The notes under the pieces were generated by a model. It saw nothing but the letters and a program-made list of their open reading frames with translations. It did no database searches and was not told where the DNA came from. The translations under genes and the position numbers were made by a program. A stretch of 64,000 nucleotides of DNA from positions 62,001-126,000 of the forward strand of contig NZ_VMNW02000002.1 in assembly GCF_007713735.2 (NCBI RefSeq). The letters are read 5' to 3'. Positions 50,983 through 59,368 of the stretch are shown here, in pieces. Numbering within the stretch: the first letter of the stretch is position 1; each line of letters opens with the position of its first letter. Source of the DNA: Amycolatopsis acidicola (GTDB taxonomy: Bacteria; Actinomycetota; Actinomycetes; Mycobacteriales; Pseudonocardiaceae).

Positions 50983-51689
50983 CACATCTCCAGGTAGGCG
51001 CGCCGGACCCGGTCGTCGGCGGCCAGGCTCGCGGCGTCGTCGTCGGCCACCTTGCGGCCGAGGTTGAGCACCACCGCGCGGTCGGCGACCGACAGCGCGG
51101 TACCGGCGTTCTGTTCCACCAGCAGCAAAGTCAGCCCGGTTTCGGCGCGCAGCGTGCGCAGCGTCGCGACGATCTGGGCGGCGGTGCGCGGGGCGAGCCC
51201 GAGCGAAGGTTCGTCCAGCAGCAGCAGTTCCGGGCGGCTCATCAAGGCGCGGGCGATGGCGAGCATCTGCCGTTCCCCGCCCGAGAGGGTTTCCGCGCGA
51301 CGGCTCCGGCGTTGCGCCAGCGGCGGGAACAGTTCGTACATCCGGGAAAGCCCCGTGCGGAGCCAGCCCTTGTCCTTGCGCCACAACCCGCCGAGGCGCA
51401 GGTTCTCCTCCACCGTCAGCTCGACGATCACGCCGCGCCCCTCGGGCACGTGCGCCATGCCGAGGCGCACGAGGTCCTCCGGCGCGCGGCGCGTGACGTC
51501 CCGCCCGGCCAGTCGCACCGTGCCCGCTTTCGGGGGCAGGAGACCGCTGATCGCGCGCAGCAGCGTGGTCTTGCCCGCCCCGTTCACGCCGAGCACGGCG
51601 GTGATCGAGCCTTCCGCGACCTCGACGTCGACGTCGTCGAGCGCGCGCACCGGGCCGTATTCGGCGACCAGCCCGCTCACGTCAAGCAT
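50982..51689 (-). CDS. Liv-type ABC importer ATPase (LivF-like)
   Basis: A 235-aa ATPase. Walker A GVNGAGKTT near residue 35, signature LSGGERQMLAIARAL near 138, Walker B LLLLDEPSLGLAP near 158 and switch region LLVEQNAGTA. LivF-like: it lacks the LivG insertion. Overlaps the LivG-like gene by 8 nt. Confidence 0.92.
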   Translation of the reverse strand: MLDVSGLVAEYGPVRALDDVDVEVAEGSITAVLGVNGAGKTTLLRAISGLLPPKAGTVRLAGRDVTRRAPEDLVRLGMAHVPEGRGVIVELTVEENLRLGGLWRKDKGWLRTGLSRMYELFPPLAQRRSRRAETLSGGERQMLAIARALMSRPELLLLDEPSLGLAPRTAAQIVATLRTLRAETGLTLLLVEQNAGTALSVADRAVVLNLGRKVADDDAASLAADDRVRRAYLEM

Positions 51690-52464
51690 CGGCCACCCCG
51701 ACCGTCTCGCCGAGATAAGCGCGCTGCACCGCCGGATCCGCGCGGGTCGCGCCCGGGGTGCCGTGCGCGATCACCTCGCCGAAGTCGAGCACCACCAGCT
51801 CGTCGCACAGGTTCATCACGAACTCCATGTGGTGTTCCACGAGCATGACCGCGGTGCGCTCGCGCAGCCCGCGCAGGATCCCGGCCAGCTCCGTGGTCTC
51901 GGTGGCCGACAGCCCGGCGGCCGGTTCGTCGAGCATCAGCAGCCGCGGTTCGCTGATCAGCGCGCGGCCGAGCGCGACGCGTTTCCTGATGCCGTAAGGA
52001 AGGCTGGCGCAGACGCGGTGCGCGTCGGCGGCGATGCCGAGTGTCTCCAGCACCTCCATCGCCCGGTCCCGCACCCGGTGTTCTCGCCGTTCGGCCCACG
52101 GCGAAGCCAGCATCGCGGCCACCGCGCCGGTGCGCACGAGATGCGACGCCCCGGCGATCACGTTCTCCAGCACGCTCAGATGCGGGAACAGGCCGAGGCC
52201 CTGCAGCGTCCGCGCGATACCCAGCCGGGTCAGCCGGTGGGGGCGCGGCCGCAGCGGCTTCCCGTCGAACAAGATCGAACCGGATTCGGGCCTTACGAAC
52301 CCGCAGACGGTGTTGAACAAGGTGGTCTTGCCCGCGCCGTTCGGGCCGATCACGCCGAGCACCCCCGCCTGCGGGACGTCGACCGAAACCCGGTTGAGCA
52401 CTTGCAGTCCACCGAACGCGACACACAGTTCGCGAGCACGCAAAAGGGGGCCGGACTCATCCAT
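51682..52464 (-). CDS. Liv-type ABC importer ATPase (LivG-like)
   Basis: A 260-aa ATPase, first gene of the operon. Walker A GPNGAGKTT near residue 41, Q-loop RTLQGLGLFPHLSVLEN, Walker B LLMLDEPAAGLSATE near 180, switch LVEHHMEFVM. The usual LSGGQ signature is degenerate (LPYGIRKRVALGRAL), a common LivG feature. The start is an ATG at MDESGPL. Divergent from an acyl-CoA ligase across 230 bp. Confidence 0.91.
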   Translation of the reverse strand: MDESGPLLRARELCVAFGGLQVLNRVSVDVPQAGVLGVIGPNGAGKTTLFNTVCGFVRPESGSILFDGKPLRPRPHRLTRLGIARTLQGLGLFPHLSVLENVIAGASHLVRTGAVAAMLASPWAERREHRVRDRAMEVLETLGIAADAHRVCASLPYGIRKRVALGRALISEPRLLMLDEPAAGLSATETTELAGILRGLRERTAVMLVEHHMEFVMNLCDELVVLDFGEVIAHGTPGATRADPAVQRAYLGETVGVADA

Positions 52465-52503
52465 TCCGCACGATCACCGCCTCGTCGCAGTGTCCCGATT
52501 TCA

Positions 52504-52519
52504 GAACCTGATTCGGTTC
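52504..52519. promoter_or_regulatory. GAACC-N6-GGTTC dyad between the importer operon and acyl-CoA ligase
   Basis: A perfect 5-bp inverted repeat (GAACC 52504-52508, GGTTC 52515-52519) is the only symmetric element I see in the 230-bp divergent gap 52465-52694. It may be an operator shared by the importer operon and the ligase. Also in the gap is a TAGCGT hexamer near 52635. Regulator unknown. Confidence 0.4.
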
Positions 52520-52694
52520 GCGGCGAACAGTACAACGGCGCGGGCGGCTTGCCCAGTGTTCCGGCCGAATCAGACATTCCGGTGCTTTTCCGTGATCTGC
52601 GGGTGACACCGGCTTGATCGGCGGCGGCGACCTGTTAGCGTCGGAACAGCAAAGACCGAATGGCGTTCTAGTTTTCCTCGTCGAAGGGGAGGCC

Positions 52695-54212
52695 ATGCTC
52701 AATCTCTCCGTGCTGCTGGAGTCCACCGCCCGCCGGCTGCCCGGCCGGGCCGCGCTCGTGCAGGGCGCGCGCACGCTGACCTACGCCGAGCTCGACGGCA
52801 AGGCGAACCAGGTGGCCGGGGCGTTGCGGGCGAACGGGGTGCGGCCGGGCGACCGGATCGCGCTCATCGCGCCGAACGTGGCCGAGTTCCCCATCCTCTA
52901 CTTCGGGCTGCTCAAGGCCGGCGCCGTGGTCGTGCCGCTGAACCCGCTGATGAAGGACCGCGAGCTGAGCTTCGTCTTCAACGACTGCGGCGCGGTCGCC
53001 GTGTTCGCGTGGGAGGGCAGCGAAGGGCTACCGGTGCTGGCCAACGCGCGCGCCGCCGCGGAGCAGTCGCCGAGCGTGCGGCAGGTGATCCCGCTGGGAG
53101 AGCTCGAAGACTTCCTCGCGCCGCATCCGCGCGAGGCCGAGACCGAGCCGACCGGCGCCGAGGATCCCGCGGTGATCATCTACACCAGCGGCACCACCGG
53201 CACCCCGAAGGGCGCCGTGCTCTCGCACGTGAGCCTGTTGCTCAACGCGCGGATGAAGGAACTGCTGGTCCCCAAGCACGATCACGACGTGGTGCTGGTC
53301 GCGCTGCCGCTCTACCACGTGTTCGGGCAGACGTCGGTGATGAACGGCAACGTGCACGGCGGCGCCACGCTCGTGCTGCTGCCGCGTTTCGACCCGAAGA
53401 CCGCGCTGGAGCAGATGATCGAGCACGGGGTCACGCTGTTCTCCGGGGTGCCCTCGATGTTCCAGGCCTTCCTGCAGGCGGACCCCGACGGCACGAAACT
53501 GCGTGCGGTGGCCAAAACCGTCCGGCTCGTCACCTCCGGCGGCGCGGGCCTGCCCGTCGCGTTGTACGAACGGTTCCGCCAGACCTGCGGGCTCGGGATC
53601 CGGCAGGGCTACGGGCTGTCCGAAACCAGCCCGACGGTCACGTTCAGCCCCTGGGACGAGCCGATCCGCCCGGCGTCGGTCGGGAAACCCGTGTGGGGCG
53701 TGGACATCGAGGTGGTGGACAAGCAGGACAAGCCGGTGCCGGCGGGCGAAGTCGGGGAGATCGCCATCCGCGGCCACTGCGTCATGCTGGGCTACTACAA
53801 CCAGCCCGAAGCCACCGCCGAAGCGGTGCGCGACGGCTGGTTCCACACCGGCGACCTCGGGAAGTTCGACGAGGACGGCTGGCTGTACGTGGTGGACCGG
53901 GTCAAGGACCTCATCCTGCGCGGCGGCTACAACGTCTACCCCGCCGAGGTGGAACAGGTCCTGCTGTCCCATCCGGACGTCGCGATCACCGCCGTCGTCG
54001 GCGAGGACCACGAGCGGCTCGGGCAGGAAGTGGTGGCCTACGTGGTGCCGCGCACCGGGCACGAGATCGACGTCGACGCGCTGTCCGCCTGGGCGCGCGA
54101 ACGGCTGGCGGAATACAAGTACCCGCGCCGCATCCACGTCCGCGACGCGCTCCCGATGACCTCGACGGGCAAGATCCTCAAGCGGGAACTCACGGCTCCA
54201 GGACGAACCTGA
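52695..54212 (+). CDS. Long/medium-chain acyl-CoA ligase (AMP-binding, FadD-like)
   Basis: A 505-aa adenylate-forming ligase. P-loop-like YTSGTTGTPKGAV near residue 162, GYGLSETSPTVTF near 315, GYYNQPEATAEAVRDGWFHTGDLG near 370 and the catalytic Lys in TGKILKREL near 497. It activates a carboxylate to AMP and then CoA thioester. ATG with GGGGAGG ribosome-binding site. Divergent from the Liv-type importer, so it may activate what the importer takes up. Overlaps the convergent dehydrogenase by 23 bp. Confidence 0.9.
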   Translation: MLNLSVLLESTARRLPGRAALVQGARTLTYAELDGKANQVAGALRANGVRPGDRIALIAPNVAEFPILYFGLLKAGAVVVPLNPLMKDRELSFVFNDCGAVAVFAWEGSEGLPVLANARAAAEQSPSVRQVIPLGELEDFLAPHPREAETEPTGAEDPAVIIYTSGTTGTPKGAVLSHVSLLLNARMKELLVPKHDHDVVLVALPLYHVFGQTSVMNGNVHGGATLVLLPRFDPKTALEQMIEHGVTLFSGVPSMFQAFLQADPDGTKLRAVAKTVRLVTSGGAGLPVALYERFRQTCGLGIRQGYGLSETSPTVTFSPWDEPIRPASVGKPVWGVDIEVVDKQDKPVPAGEVGEIAIRGHCVMLGYYNQPEATAEAVRDGWFHTGDLGKFDEDGWLYVVDRVKDLILRGGYNVYPAEVEQVLLSHPDVAITAVVGEDHERLGQEVVAYVVPRTGHEIDVDALSAWARERLAEYKYPRRIHVRDALPMTSTGKILKRELTAPGRT

Positions 54213-55224
54213 TCGGATGGCCCTCCTTGCGGATGAGCTTCTCCACCACCTCGCCCGCGTCCGCCAGCGGGAAGCGGGCGGTGATGGAGCGGCTCAGGTC
54301 CAGCCGGTGATGGCCCGCCAGCCCGATGAGCGTCTCCACGTCCCCGGGCTCGGACCCGTAGTGCCCGAGCACCCGCTGCCCGCGGATGCTGAACGCCATG
54401 CTCTGCGAAAGGGCCAGCGGCTGCGGGGTGAGACCCACCAGCACGAGCCGCCCGCCGAGGCCGAGGCAGGTCACCGCCTGCTCGCGCACCGCGGCGACCC
54501 CGGCCATGTCGAACGCGATGTCCAGACCACCGGTCACCGCGTGCACCTGCTTGACCAGCTTGGGATCCGCCGAGTCGAAGGCGTAGTCGGCGCCGAAGGC
54601 CAGCGCCCGCTCGCGTGCCGCCTCCAGCGGGTCCACCGCGACGATCGGCGCCGCCCCGACGAGCCGCAAGAGCTGCACGGCGTGCGCGCCGAGCCCGCCG
54701 ACGCCCCACACCCCGGCGGGGCGACCCGGGCGGGCCTGGCCCGTGCCGGTGACCGCGCCCCACGGCGTCGAGACCGCGTCGGGCACGATCGCGGCCTGGT
54801 CGAACGGCAGGTCTTCGGGCAGGGCGATGAGGGTGTGCTGGCTCGCGAGCGCGTACTCGGCCCAGCCGCCGTCGTAGTCGACGCCGCGGGTGCGGATCTG
54901 CAGGCAGGGCCCGCGGAACCGCACGCAGTTCGGGCACCGGCCGCACCGCTCGCCCGCTTCGAGCGCGACCCTGTCGCCCACCCGCCACGGCTCCGGTACG
55001 TCCGGGCCGAGCGCGTCGATCACGCCCGCGACCTCGTGCCCGAGGGTGACCTCCGGGGCGGCCAGGAACAACGGCGTGAGGCCGCCTTCGATCAGGTGCA
55101 CGTCGGAGAGGCAGACCCCGGCCGCCGCCACCTTGATCCGGACCTCGCCCGGCCCCGGTTCGGGGACGGGCACGTCCTTCACGACGAACCTGCGCGGGCT
55201 GAGTTCGAGGCGTCCGGCCAGCAT
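54190..55224 (-). CDS. Zinc-dependent alcohol dehydrogenase (MDR)
   Basis: A 344-aa medium-chain dehydrogenase. Catalytic zinc ligands: Cys in AAGVCLSDVH, GHEVAG, and a later Asp/Cys; structural zinc Cys cluster C-GRC-PNC-…-C near 94-110. Nucleotide motif GVGGLGAHAVQL near 173 with Asp in VAVDPLE, suggesting NAD. Oxidises an unknown alcohol. Followed upstream on its strand by the thioredoxin gene's terminator, so it has its own promoter near 55225-55263. Confidence 0.9.
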   Translation of the reverse strand: MLAGRLELSPRRFVVKDVPVPEPGPGEVRIKVAAAGVCLSDVHLIEGGLTPLFLAAPEVTLGHEVAGVIDALGPDVPEPWRVGDRVALEAGERCGRCPNCVRFRGPCLQIRTRGVDYDGGWAEYALASQHTLIALPEDLPFDQAAIVPDAVSTPWGAVTGTGQARPGRPAGVWGVGGLGAHAVQLLRLVGAAPIVAVDPLEAARERALAFGADYAFDSADPKLVKQVHAVTGGLDIAFDMAGVAAVREQAVTCLGLGGRLVLVGLTPQPLALSQSMAFSIRGQRVLGHYGSEPGDVETLIGLAGHHRLDLSRSITARFPLADAGEVVEKLIRKEGHPIRFVLEP

Positions 55225-55263
55225 GAACCCTGTTCTACACGACGATCAGCGGCCCTGCCGCAC

Positions 55264-55301
55264 GGGAGAAGGCGGGCCCGCGCCGGGGCCCGCCTTCTCC
55301 C
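55264..55301 (-). terminator. 16-bp stem terminator of the thioredoxin gene
   Basis: gggagaaggcgggccc (55264-55279) pairs perfectly with 55286-55301 around a 6-nt loop, seven bases downstream of the thioredoxin stop on the minus strand. Confidence 0.85.
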
Positions 55302-55308
55302 GCCGGGT

Positions 55309-55692
55309 TCAGGATCCTTGCTGTTCCTGCTGCTTCTGCTGTTCGGCGACCTCGCGGCGGACCTCTTCCATGTCCACGTCACGGGCCTTGCCGATCAGCT
55401 CCTCCAGCGCCGGCTCGGGCAGCGCGCCCGGCTGCGCGTACAGCACCACGCCGTCGCGCACGATCATCAGGGTCGGGATCGAGGAGATCCCGAACGCACC
55501 GGCCAGCTCCTGCTGGGCCTCGGTGTCCACCTTCCCGAACACGATGTCCTCGTGCTTGTCCGACGCCTTCTCGTACACCGGCGCGAACTGCCGGCACGGC
55601 CCGCACCAGGAGGCCCAGAAGTCGACCAGGACCATACCCTCCTGACCGACCACCTCGTCGAAGTTCTCCTTGCTCAGCTCGACCGTCGCCAC
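55309..55692 (-). CDS. Thioredoxin
   Basis: A 127-aa thioredoxin: VDFWASWCGPCRQFAPVYEKAS with the redox pair WCGPC near residues 29-33, cis-Pro in ISSIPTLMIVRDG near 72. A Gln/Glu-rich C-terminal tail of about 20 residues (EQQKQQEQQ) is unusual. The GTG start has an AAGGAGAG ribosome-binding site. A strong terminator follows; the gene is monocistronic. Reduces disulfides in the cytosol. Confidence 0.93.
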   Translation of the reverse strand: MATVELSKENFDEVVGQEGMVLVDFWASWCGPCRQFAPVYEKASDKHEDIVFGKVDTEAQQELAGAFGISSIPTLMIVRDGVVLYAQPGALPEPALEELIGKARDVDMEEVRREVAEQQKQQEQQGS

Positions 55693-55743
55693 GTGACTCT
55701 CCTTGGATGGGGTAGGACACCAGCTGTAACACACCGGCGGCCC

Positions 55744-56158
55744 GCGTTCTTCCGCCACGGTGGCCGCGTGCCTCCCGCCGCGGTAGTGCCGGACGACGTC
55801 GCCCAGACCGGCAGCACGCTCCACGACGACCAGGCCGTGGTGTTCGACGTCGAGGGCAAAGGCCTCGACGTCGTTACCGGCTGCGGGCACGCGGGCATCG
55901 TGAACATCGTCCCGGCACGCGCGGCGGCTCACCGGGGTCGGGCGGATCTCCGCGATCCTCGGCGGGCTGCACCTGCGGGGACGGGCCAGTCCCGCCGCGC
56001 TCGGGCCGGACGTCGTCGTGCCCGCGCACCGCACGAGTTGGCAGGCACAGCACCGGCTCGCCGCCGCGATGCCGGGCGCGTTCCAGGCCGACTCCGTCGG
56101 CAGCCGCTTCGAGCTCTGCGAACTTACGACGAGGTCAGTAGTTCGAGCGCGGCCGTGA
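55744..56158 (+). pseudogene. Remnant of an MBL-fold metallo-hydrolase gene
   Basis: Only the C-terminal part of a metallo-beta-lactamase-fold protein survives. The first frame reads DDQAVVFDVEGKGLDVV and TGCGHAGIVNIV (the H-rich metal region); after a CCC run at 55911-55913 homology continues in the next frame with RLTGVGRISAILGGLHL, PDVVVPAHRTSWQAQ and FQADSVGSRFEL to a TGA at 56156. One base less would restore the frame. The N-terminal half, with the first HxHxDH, is missing. Dead gene or assembly artefact; its 3' end overlaps the MerR gene. Confidence 0.72.
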
Positions 56159-56948
56159 GGCCGGGCGTGTGCTGCGTGCCCGGCGGGCAGCGGTCGGGCC
56201 AGCCGGGGCCGGCGAGGATCCGGCGCACGGGATGACCCCGCAGCACCCGGATCACGTCGGCGTCCGCCGTCTCCGGGCGTTGCGACCACAGGACCACGGC
56301 GATCGGGCGCGCGGCCGCGATCGCGCGGGCGAGGCTCGCCGTCGGGGTGGCCGCGCCCAGCATCCGCGCCGGGTGACCGCGTTCGGCGAGTGCCGCTGAA
56401 AGCGCTTCCAGCGCGAGCGTGTGGTACTCCCCCGCCACGCACGTCAGCAGCACGCGCGGCGCGCCCTCCGCGGGCCGCGGAACCCGGTGCAGCGCGGCGG
56501 AAATCGCCCACGACAAGGCATGTTCGGTGTCCACACACGCGGGATCCTCGCGCTGGTCGCCGTCGATCGCGGCGAGCGCCGGGCGGCAAAGCCTTTCCCA
56601 CGCCCCGACGACGCCCCGCTGGCGCACGCAGTCCTCGATCACGTGCAGGCACCGATCCGGCTCCAGCGCCCGCGCCGCCGCGACCAGTTCCGCCAGCTCG
56701 TCCTCCGCCGCGCCCGGCGACGCGGCCGTCTTCGCCGCGTCCGACGGCAGCATCCCGGCCGACACGAGGTCCCGCATCCGGCACAGCCGCCACACGTCTT
56801 CCGCCGTGTAGCGGCGGTAGCGGCCCGGCTCGATGTTCTGCGGCCCGACATCGTAACGACGATGCCAGCTTCGCAACGTCGACGGCGCGATACCGAGCCG
56901 CCGGGCGACCTGTCCCGCCGTCCACACCGCGCCCTGCTCCGGCTCCAC
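56124..56948 (-). CDS. MerR-family regulator with cobalamin-binding-like domain (CarH/LitR-like)
   Basis: A 274-aa regulator. N-terminal MerR winged helix (TAGQVARRLGIAPSTLRSWHRRYDVGP, residues 10-36, RY-terminated). The middle helical domain includes TEHALS near 142 and the C-terminal Rossmann half has GEYHTLALEALSAALAERGH near 170, resembling the E-H and ExH cobalamin motifs of CarH/LitR photoreceptors. The Trp expected about ten residues before EH is not present. Whether it binds B12 is uncertain. Follows the acyl-CoA ligase on the same strand by 33 bp. Confidence 0.78.
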   Translation of the reverse strand: MEPEQGAVWTAGQVARRLGIAPSTLRSWHRRYDVGPQNIEPGRYRRYTAEDVWRLCRMRDLVSAGMLPSDAAKTAASPGAAEDELAELVAAARALEPDRCLHVIEDCVRQRGVVGAWERLCRPALAAIDGDQREDPACVDTEHALSWAISAALHRVPRPAEGAPRVLLTCVAGEYHTLALEALSAALAERGHPARMLGAATPTASLARAIAAARPIAVVLWSQRPETADADVIRVLRGHPVRRILAGPGWPDRCPPGTQHTPGLTAALELLTSS

Positions 56949-56981
56949 GGAGCCATCCTGGCAGCAAAGCGCCGCAACGGC

Positions 56982-58562
56982 TCAAGTGGACTCGATGACC
57001 AGCCTGCCCGCCGCCCGGTCGGCCCGCAGCTGCGTCTTGAGCACCTTCCCGCTCGGGTTGCGCGGCAGCGCTTCGACCACCGCGATCCGGCGTGGGCGCT
57101 TGTACCGGGCGAGCCGTTCGGTGCACCACTCCTCGAGCTCCGCGGGAGTGGGCGGTTCGCCCTGGGTACGGGGGCTCAGCACGGCCAGCGGGGTCTCGCC
57201 CCACTTCTCGTCCGGCATCCCGATCAGCGCGACTTCGCCGATCTTCGGGTGCCCGGCGAGCACGTCCTCCACCTCGGCGCAGTAGATGTTCTCGCCCCCG
57301 GAGATGATCATGTCCTTCTTGCGGTCGACCACGTAGTAGTAGCCGTCCTCGTCCTCGCGGACCAGGTCGCCGGAGTGGAACCAGCCGCCGCGGAAGGCTT
57401 CCGCCGTCTCGGCGGGCTTGTTCCAGTACTCCTTCATCACCATCGGGCTGCGGTAGACGATCTCGCCGACCTCGCCGCGCGGGACGTCGTTCAGGTCGTC
57501 GTCCACGACCCGCACCTCGACGTTGAGCATCGGGGTGCCCACCGAGCCGATCTTGCGGATCGAGTCCTCGCCGCGCAGCAGCGTGGTGACCGGGCTGCAT
57601 TCGGTCTGCCCGAAGGCGGTGTTGACGTCCGCGCCGGGGAACGTCTCGATGAGGGTGCGCAGCAGCGTGGTCGACGCCGGGGCGGCGCCCCAGGAAATCC
57701 GCGTCAGCGCGGAAAGATCGCGGTCGGCGATGCCCGGCACGGCGCAGATCGCCTGCCACTGCGCGGGAACGAGGAAGCACGACGAGACCCGCTCGCGCTC
57801 GAACAGCTCCACGACCGCGGCCGGGTCGAACTGGCCTGAGGGCAGCAGCACCGTCCGCCCGCCCAGCAACAGGTTCGGCAGCAATCCGGACAGCCCGGCG
57901 ATGTGGAACAACGGCGCCGCCGCCAGCCACACCTTGTCCTCCGGGGTGACGCCGAGGTGCGCCATGTTGCTGAACGCGTGCATCAGCAGGTTGTGATGGG
58001 TGAGCACGGCGCCCTTGGGCCGCCCGGTGGTCCCGGAGGTGTACATGATGAACGCCGGGTCCTGCTCGTCCACGGTCAGCTCGGCGAACTCCGGCGACGC
58101 GGCGGCCAGCGCCTCCTCGTAGTCCGCCCCGTCGCCGCCGAACACGAGGCAGGGCACGTCGAGGCTCGCCTTCTCGCGAGCCTTGGCCATCGCCCCGGCG
58201 AGCGGGGCGTGCACGATGATCGCCGACGCGCCCGCGTCTTCGAGCACGTAGGCGATTTCGTCGGCGACGAGCCGGAAGTTGACCGGCACGCAGATCGCGC
58301 CCAGCCGGGTGGACGCGAAATAGCCTTCGAGGACTTCGAGCGTGTTGAGCCCGAGGACCACGACGCGGTCCCCGTAGCCGACGCCGCGCTCGCGCAGCGC
58401 GTTGGCCAGCCGGCTCACGCGCTCGTCGAACTCGCCGTAGCTTCGGCTGGTTTCGTTGTACCGGAAGGCGATCCGGCCGGGACTGAGCCTGGCGTGCCGG
58501 GCGAGCTGGTCGCCCATGGTCATGCCGCGGCCCAGCAGGCGGGGAACGGACGGTTCGGACAT
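56982..58562 (-). CDS. Acyl-CoA ligase (AMP-binding, FadD-like)
   Basis: A 526-aa adenylate-forming ligase with YTSGTTGRPKGAV near residue 178, FGQTECSPVTT near 315, GWFHSGDLVREDEDGYYYVVDRKKD near 400 and catalytic Lys in NPSGKVLKTQL near 509. The ATG at MSEPSVP was chosen over an upstream in-frame ATG that has no coding support. A 16-bp palindrome lies 61 bp upstream. Likely activates a fatty or aromatic acid in the same regulon as the ligase at 59369. Confidence 0.9.
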   Translation of the reverse strand: MSEPSVPRLLGRGMTMGDQLARHARLSPGRIAFRYNETSRSYGEFDERVSRLANALRERGVGYGDRVVVLGLNTLEVLEGYFASTRLGAICVPVNFRLVADEIAYVLEDAGASAIIVHAPLAGAMAKAREKASLDVPCLVFGGDGADYEEALAAASPEFAELTVDEQDPAFIMYTSGTTGRPKGAVLTHHNLLMHAFSNMAHLGVTPEDKVWLAAAPLFHIAGLSGLLPNLLLGGRTVLLPSGQFDPAAVVELFERERVSSCFLVPAQWQAICAVPGIADRDLSALTRISWGAAPASTTLLRTLIETFPGADVNTAFGQTECSPVTTLLRGEDSIRKIGSVGTPMLNVEVRVVDDDLNDVPRGEVGEIVYRSPMVMKEYWNKPAETAEAFRGGWFHSGDLVREDEDGYYYVVDRKKDMIISGGENIYCAEVEDVLAGHPKIGEVALIGMPDEKWGETPLAVLSPRTQGEPPTPAELEEWCTERLARYKRPRRIAVVEALPRNPSGKVLKTQLRADRAAGRLVIEST

Positions 58563-58622
58563 CGGCCACCTCGGCGCTGAAGACGGCGGAACAGCCGCCA
58601 ACCTACGGCCACCGGCCCGAAA

Positions 58623-58638
58623 CAGTCAACGTTGACTG
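58623..58638. promoter_or_regulatory. Perfect 16-bp palindrome CAGTCAACGTTGACTG (TetR operator, site 1)
   Basis: A perfect palindrome straddling the TetR stop codon and lying 61 bp upstream of the acyl-CoA ligase start at 58562. A second, near-identical copy sits upstream of the divergent ligase at 59369. Placement suits control of both ligases by the TetR protein encoded between them. Confidence 0.75.
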
Positions 58639-59267
58639 GCGACTTCGCCGAACAAGATCCCCCGCGCCATCCCCTGCCACAGCGCGACGTGCGGGTCGGT
58701 GACCGGGGGCCGGGTGCGGAACGCGTACGGCAGCGCGGCGCCCCGCATGCTGGTGAACAGCAGCTCGCGGAGCTCGCCGTAGCGGGGATGCGCGCACACC
58801 GCCGGGCCCCAGATCCGGTCGCCCACCTTGCGGATCGCCTCCCGCAGCTGCCGCTCGGCCGGGCGCAGCGACTGGGCCAGCGAACGGTTCGTGCGCGCGG
58901 CCGTCCACAGTTCCATCGCCGCCCAGAACGGCGGCTCCTGGAAGGTGGCCCACAGCAGCTCGATGCAGCGGTCGACGCGGCGCGGGCCTTCGGGCTCACC
59001 GGCCAGCGCGCCCGCGACGCGGTCTTCGATCTGCCGCAGATGGGTGCTCGACAGGTGCTGCGCGGCCGCCACGAGCAGGTCGTCACGGGACGGGAAGTGG
59101 TGCAGCAGGCGCCCGCGCGACACCCCGGCCTTCGCCTGGATGGCCAAAGTGGACGCGCCCGCGTAGCCCAGTTCGACCAGGCAGGCCACCGCCGCGTCCA
59201 GGATCAGCGTCCGGCTGTCGGCGCTGCGGTCCTGGCGGCTGCGCGTGGCGGCACCGGACGGACTCAC
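58626..59267 (-). CDS. TetR-family regulator of the acyl-CoA catabolic genes
   Basis: A 213-aa TetR protein. HTH in residues about 15-60 (SRTLILDAAVACLVELGY ... AGVSRGRLLHHFPSRDDLL). The GTG at 59267 (VSPSGAATRS) was chosen because longer in-frame starts would place the operator at 59298-59315 inside the coding region. It is flanked on both sides by acyl-CoA ligases and by two related palindromes, so its ligand is probably an acyl-CoA or the free acid. Confidence 0.85.
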   Translation of the reverse strand: MSPSGAATRSRQDRSADSRTLILDAAVACLVELGYAGASTLAIQAKAGVSRGRLLHHFPSRDDLLVAAAQHLSSTHLRQIEDRVAGALAGEPEGPRRVDRCIELLWATFQEPPFWAAMELWTAARTNRSLAQSLRPAERQLREAIRKVGDRIWGPAVCAHPRYGELRELLFTSMRGAALPYAFRTRPPVTDPHVALWQGMARGILFGEVASQR

Positions 59268-59297
59268 CGGGAGAGCGTAACGCAGGAACACGCCGAA

Positions 59298-59315
59298 ACA
59301 GTCGGTGTTGACTGT
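59298..59315. promoter_or_regulatory. Inverted repeat ACAGTC-N6-GACTGT (TetR operator, site 2)
   Basis: An 18-bp dyad with perfect 6-bp arms; its 16-bp core differs from site 1 (58623-58638) at three central positions. It lies between the divergent TetR and acyl-CoA ligase genes, about 54 bp upstream of the ligase ATG and 31 bp upstream of the chosen TetR start. Confidence 0.75.
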
Positions 59316-59368
59316 CACCGGGTCTGCTTGACAGGCTCAAGGGAACCGCCGGTTCGAGGAGGAGCCGT

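Noticed and set aside
55309..58569. One very long open frame on the minus strand that would fuse the thioredoxin to about 960 upstream residues
   Set aside because: It is a chance open frame running antiparallel and out of frame through the acyl-CoA ligase and MerR genes; thioredoxin has its own GTG and AAGGAGAG site at 55692.
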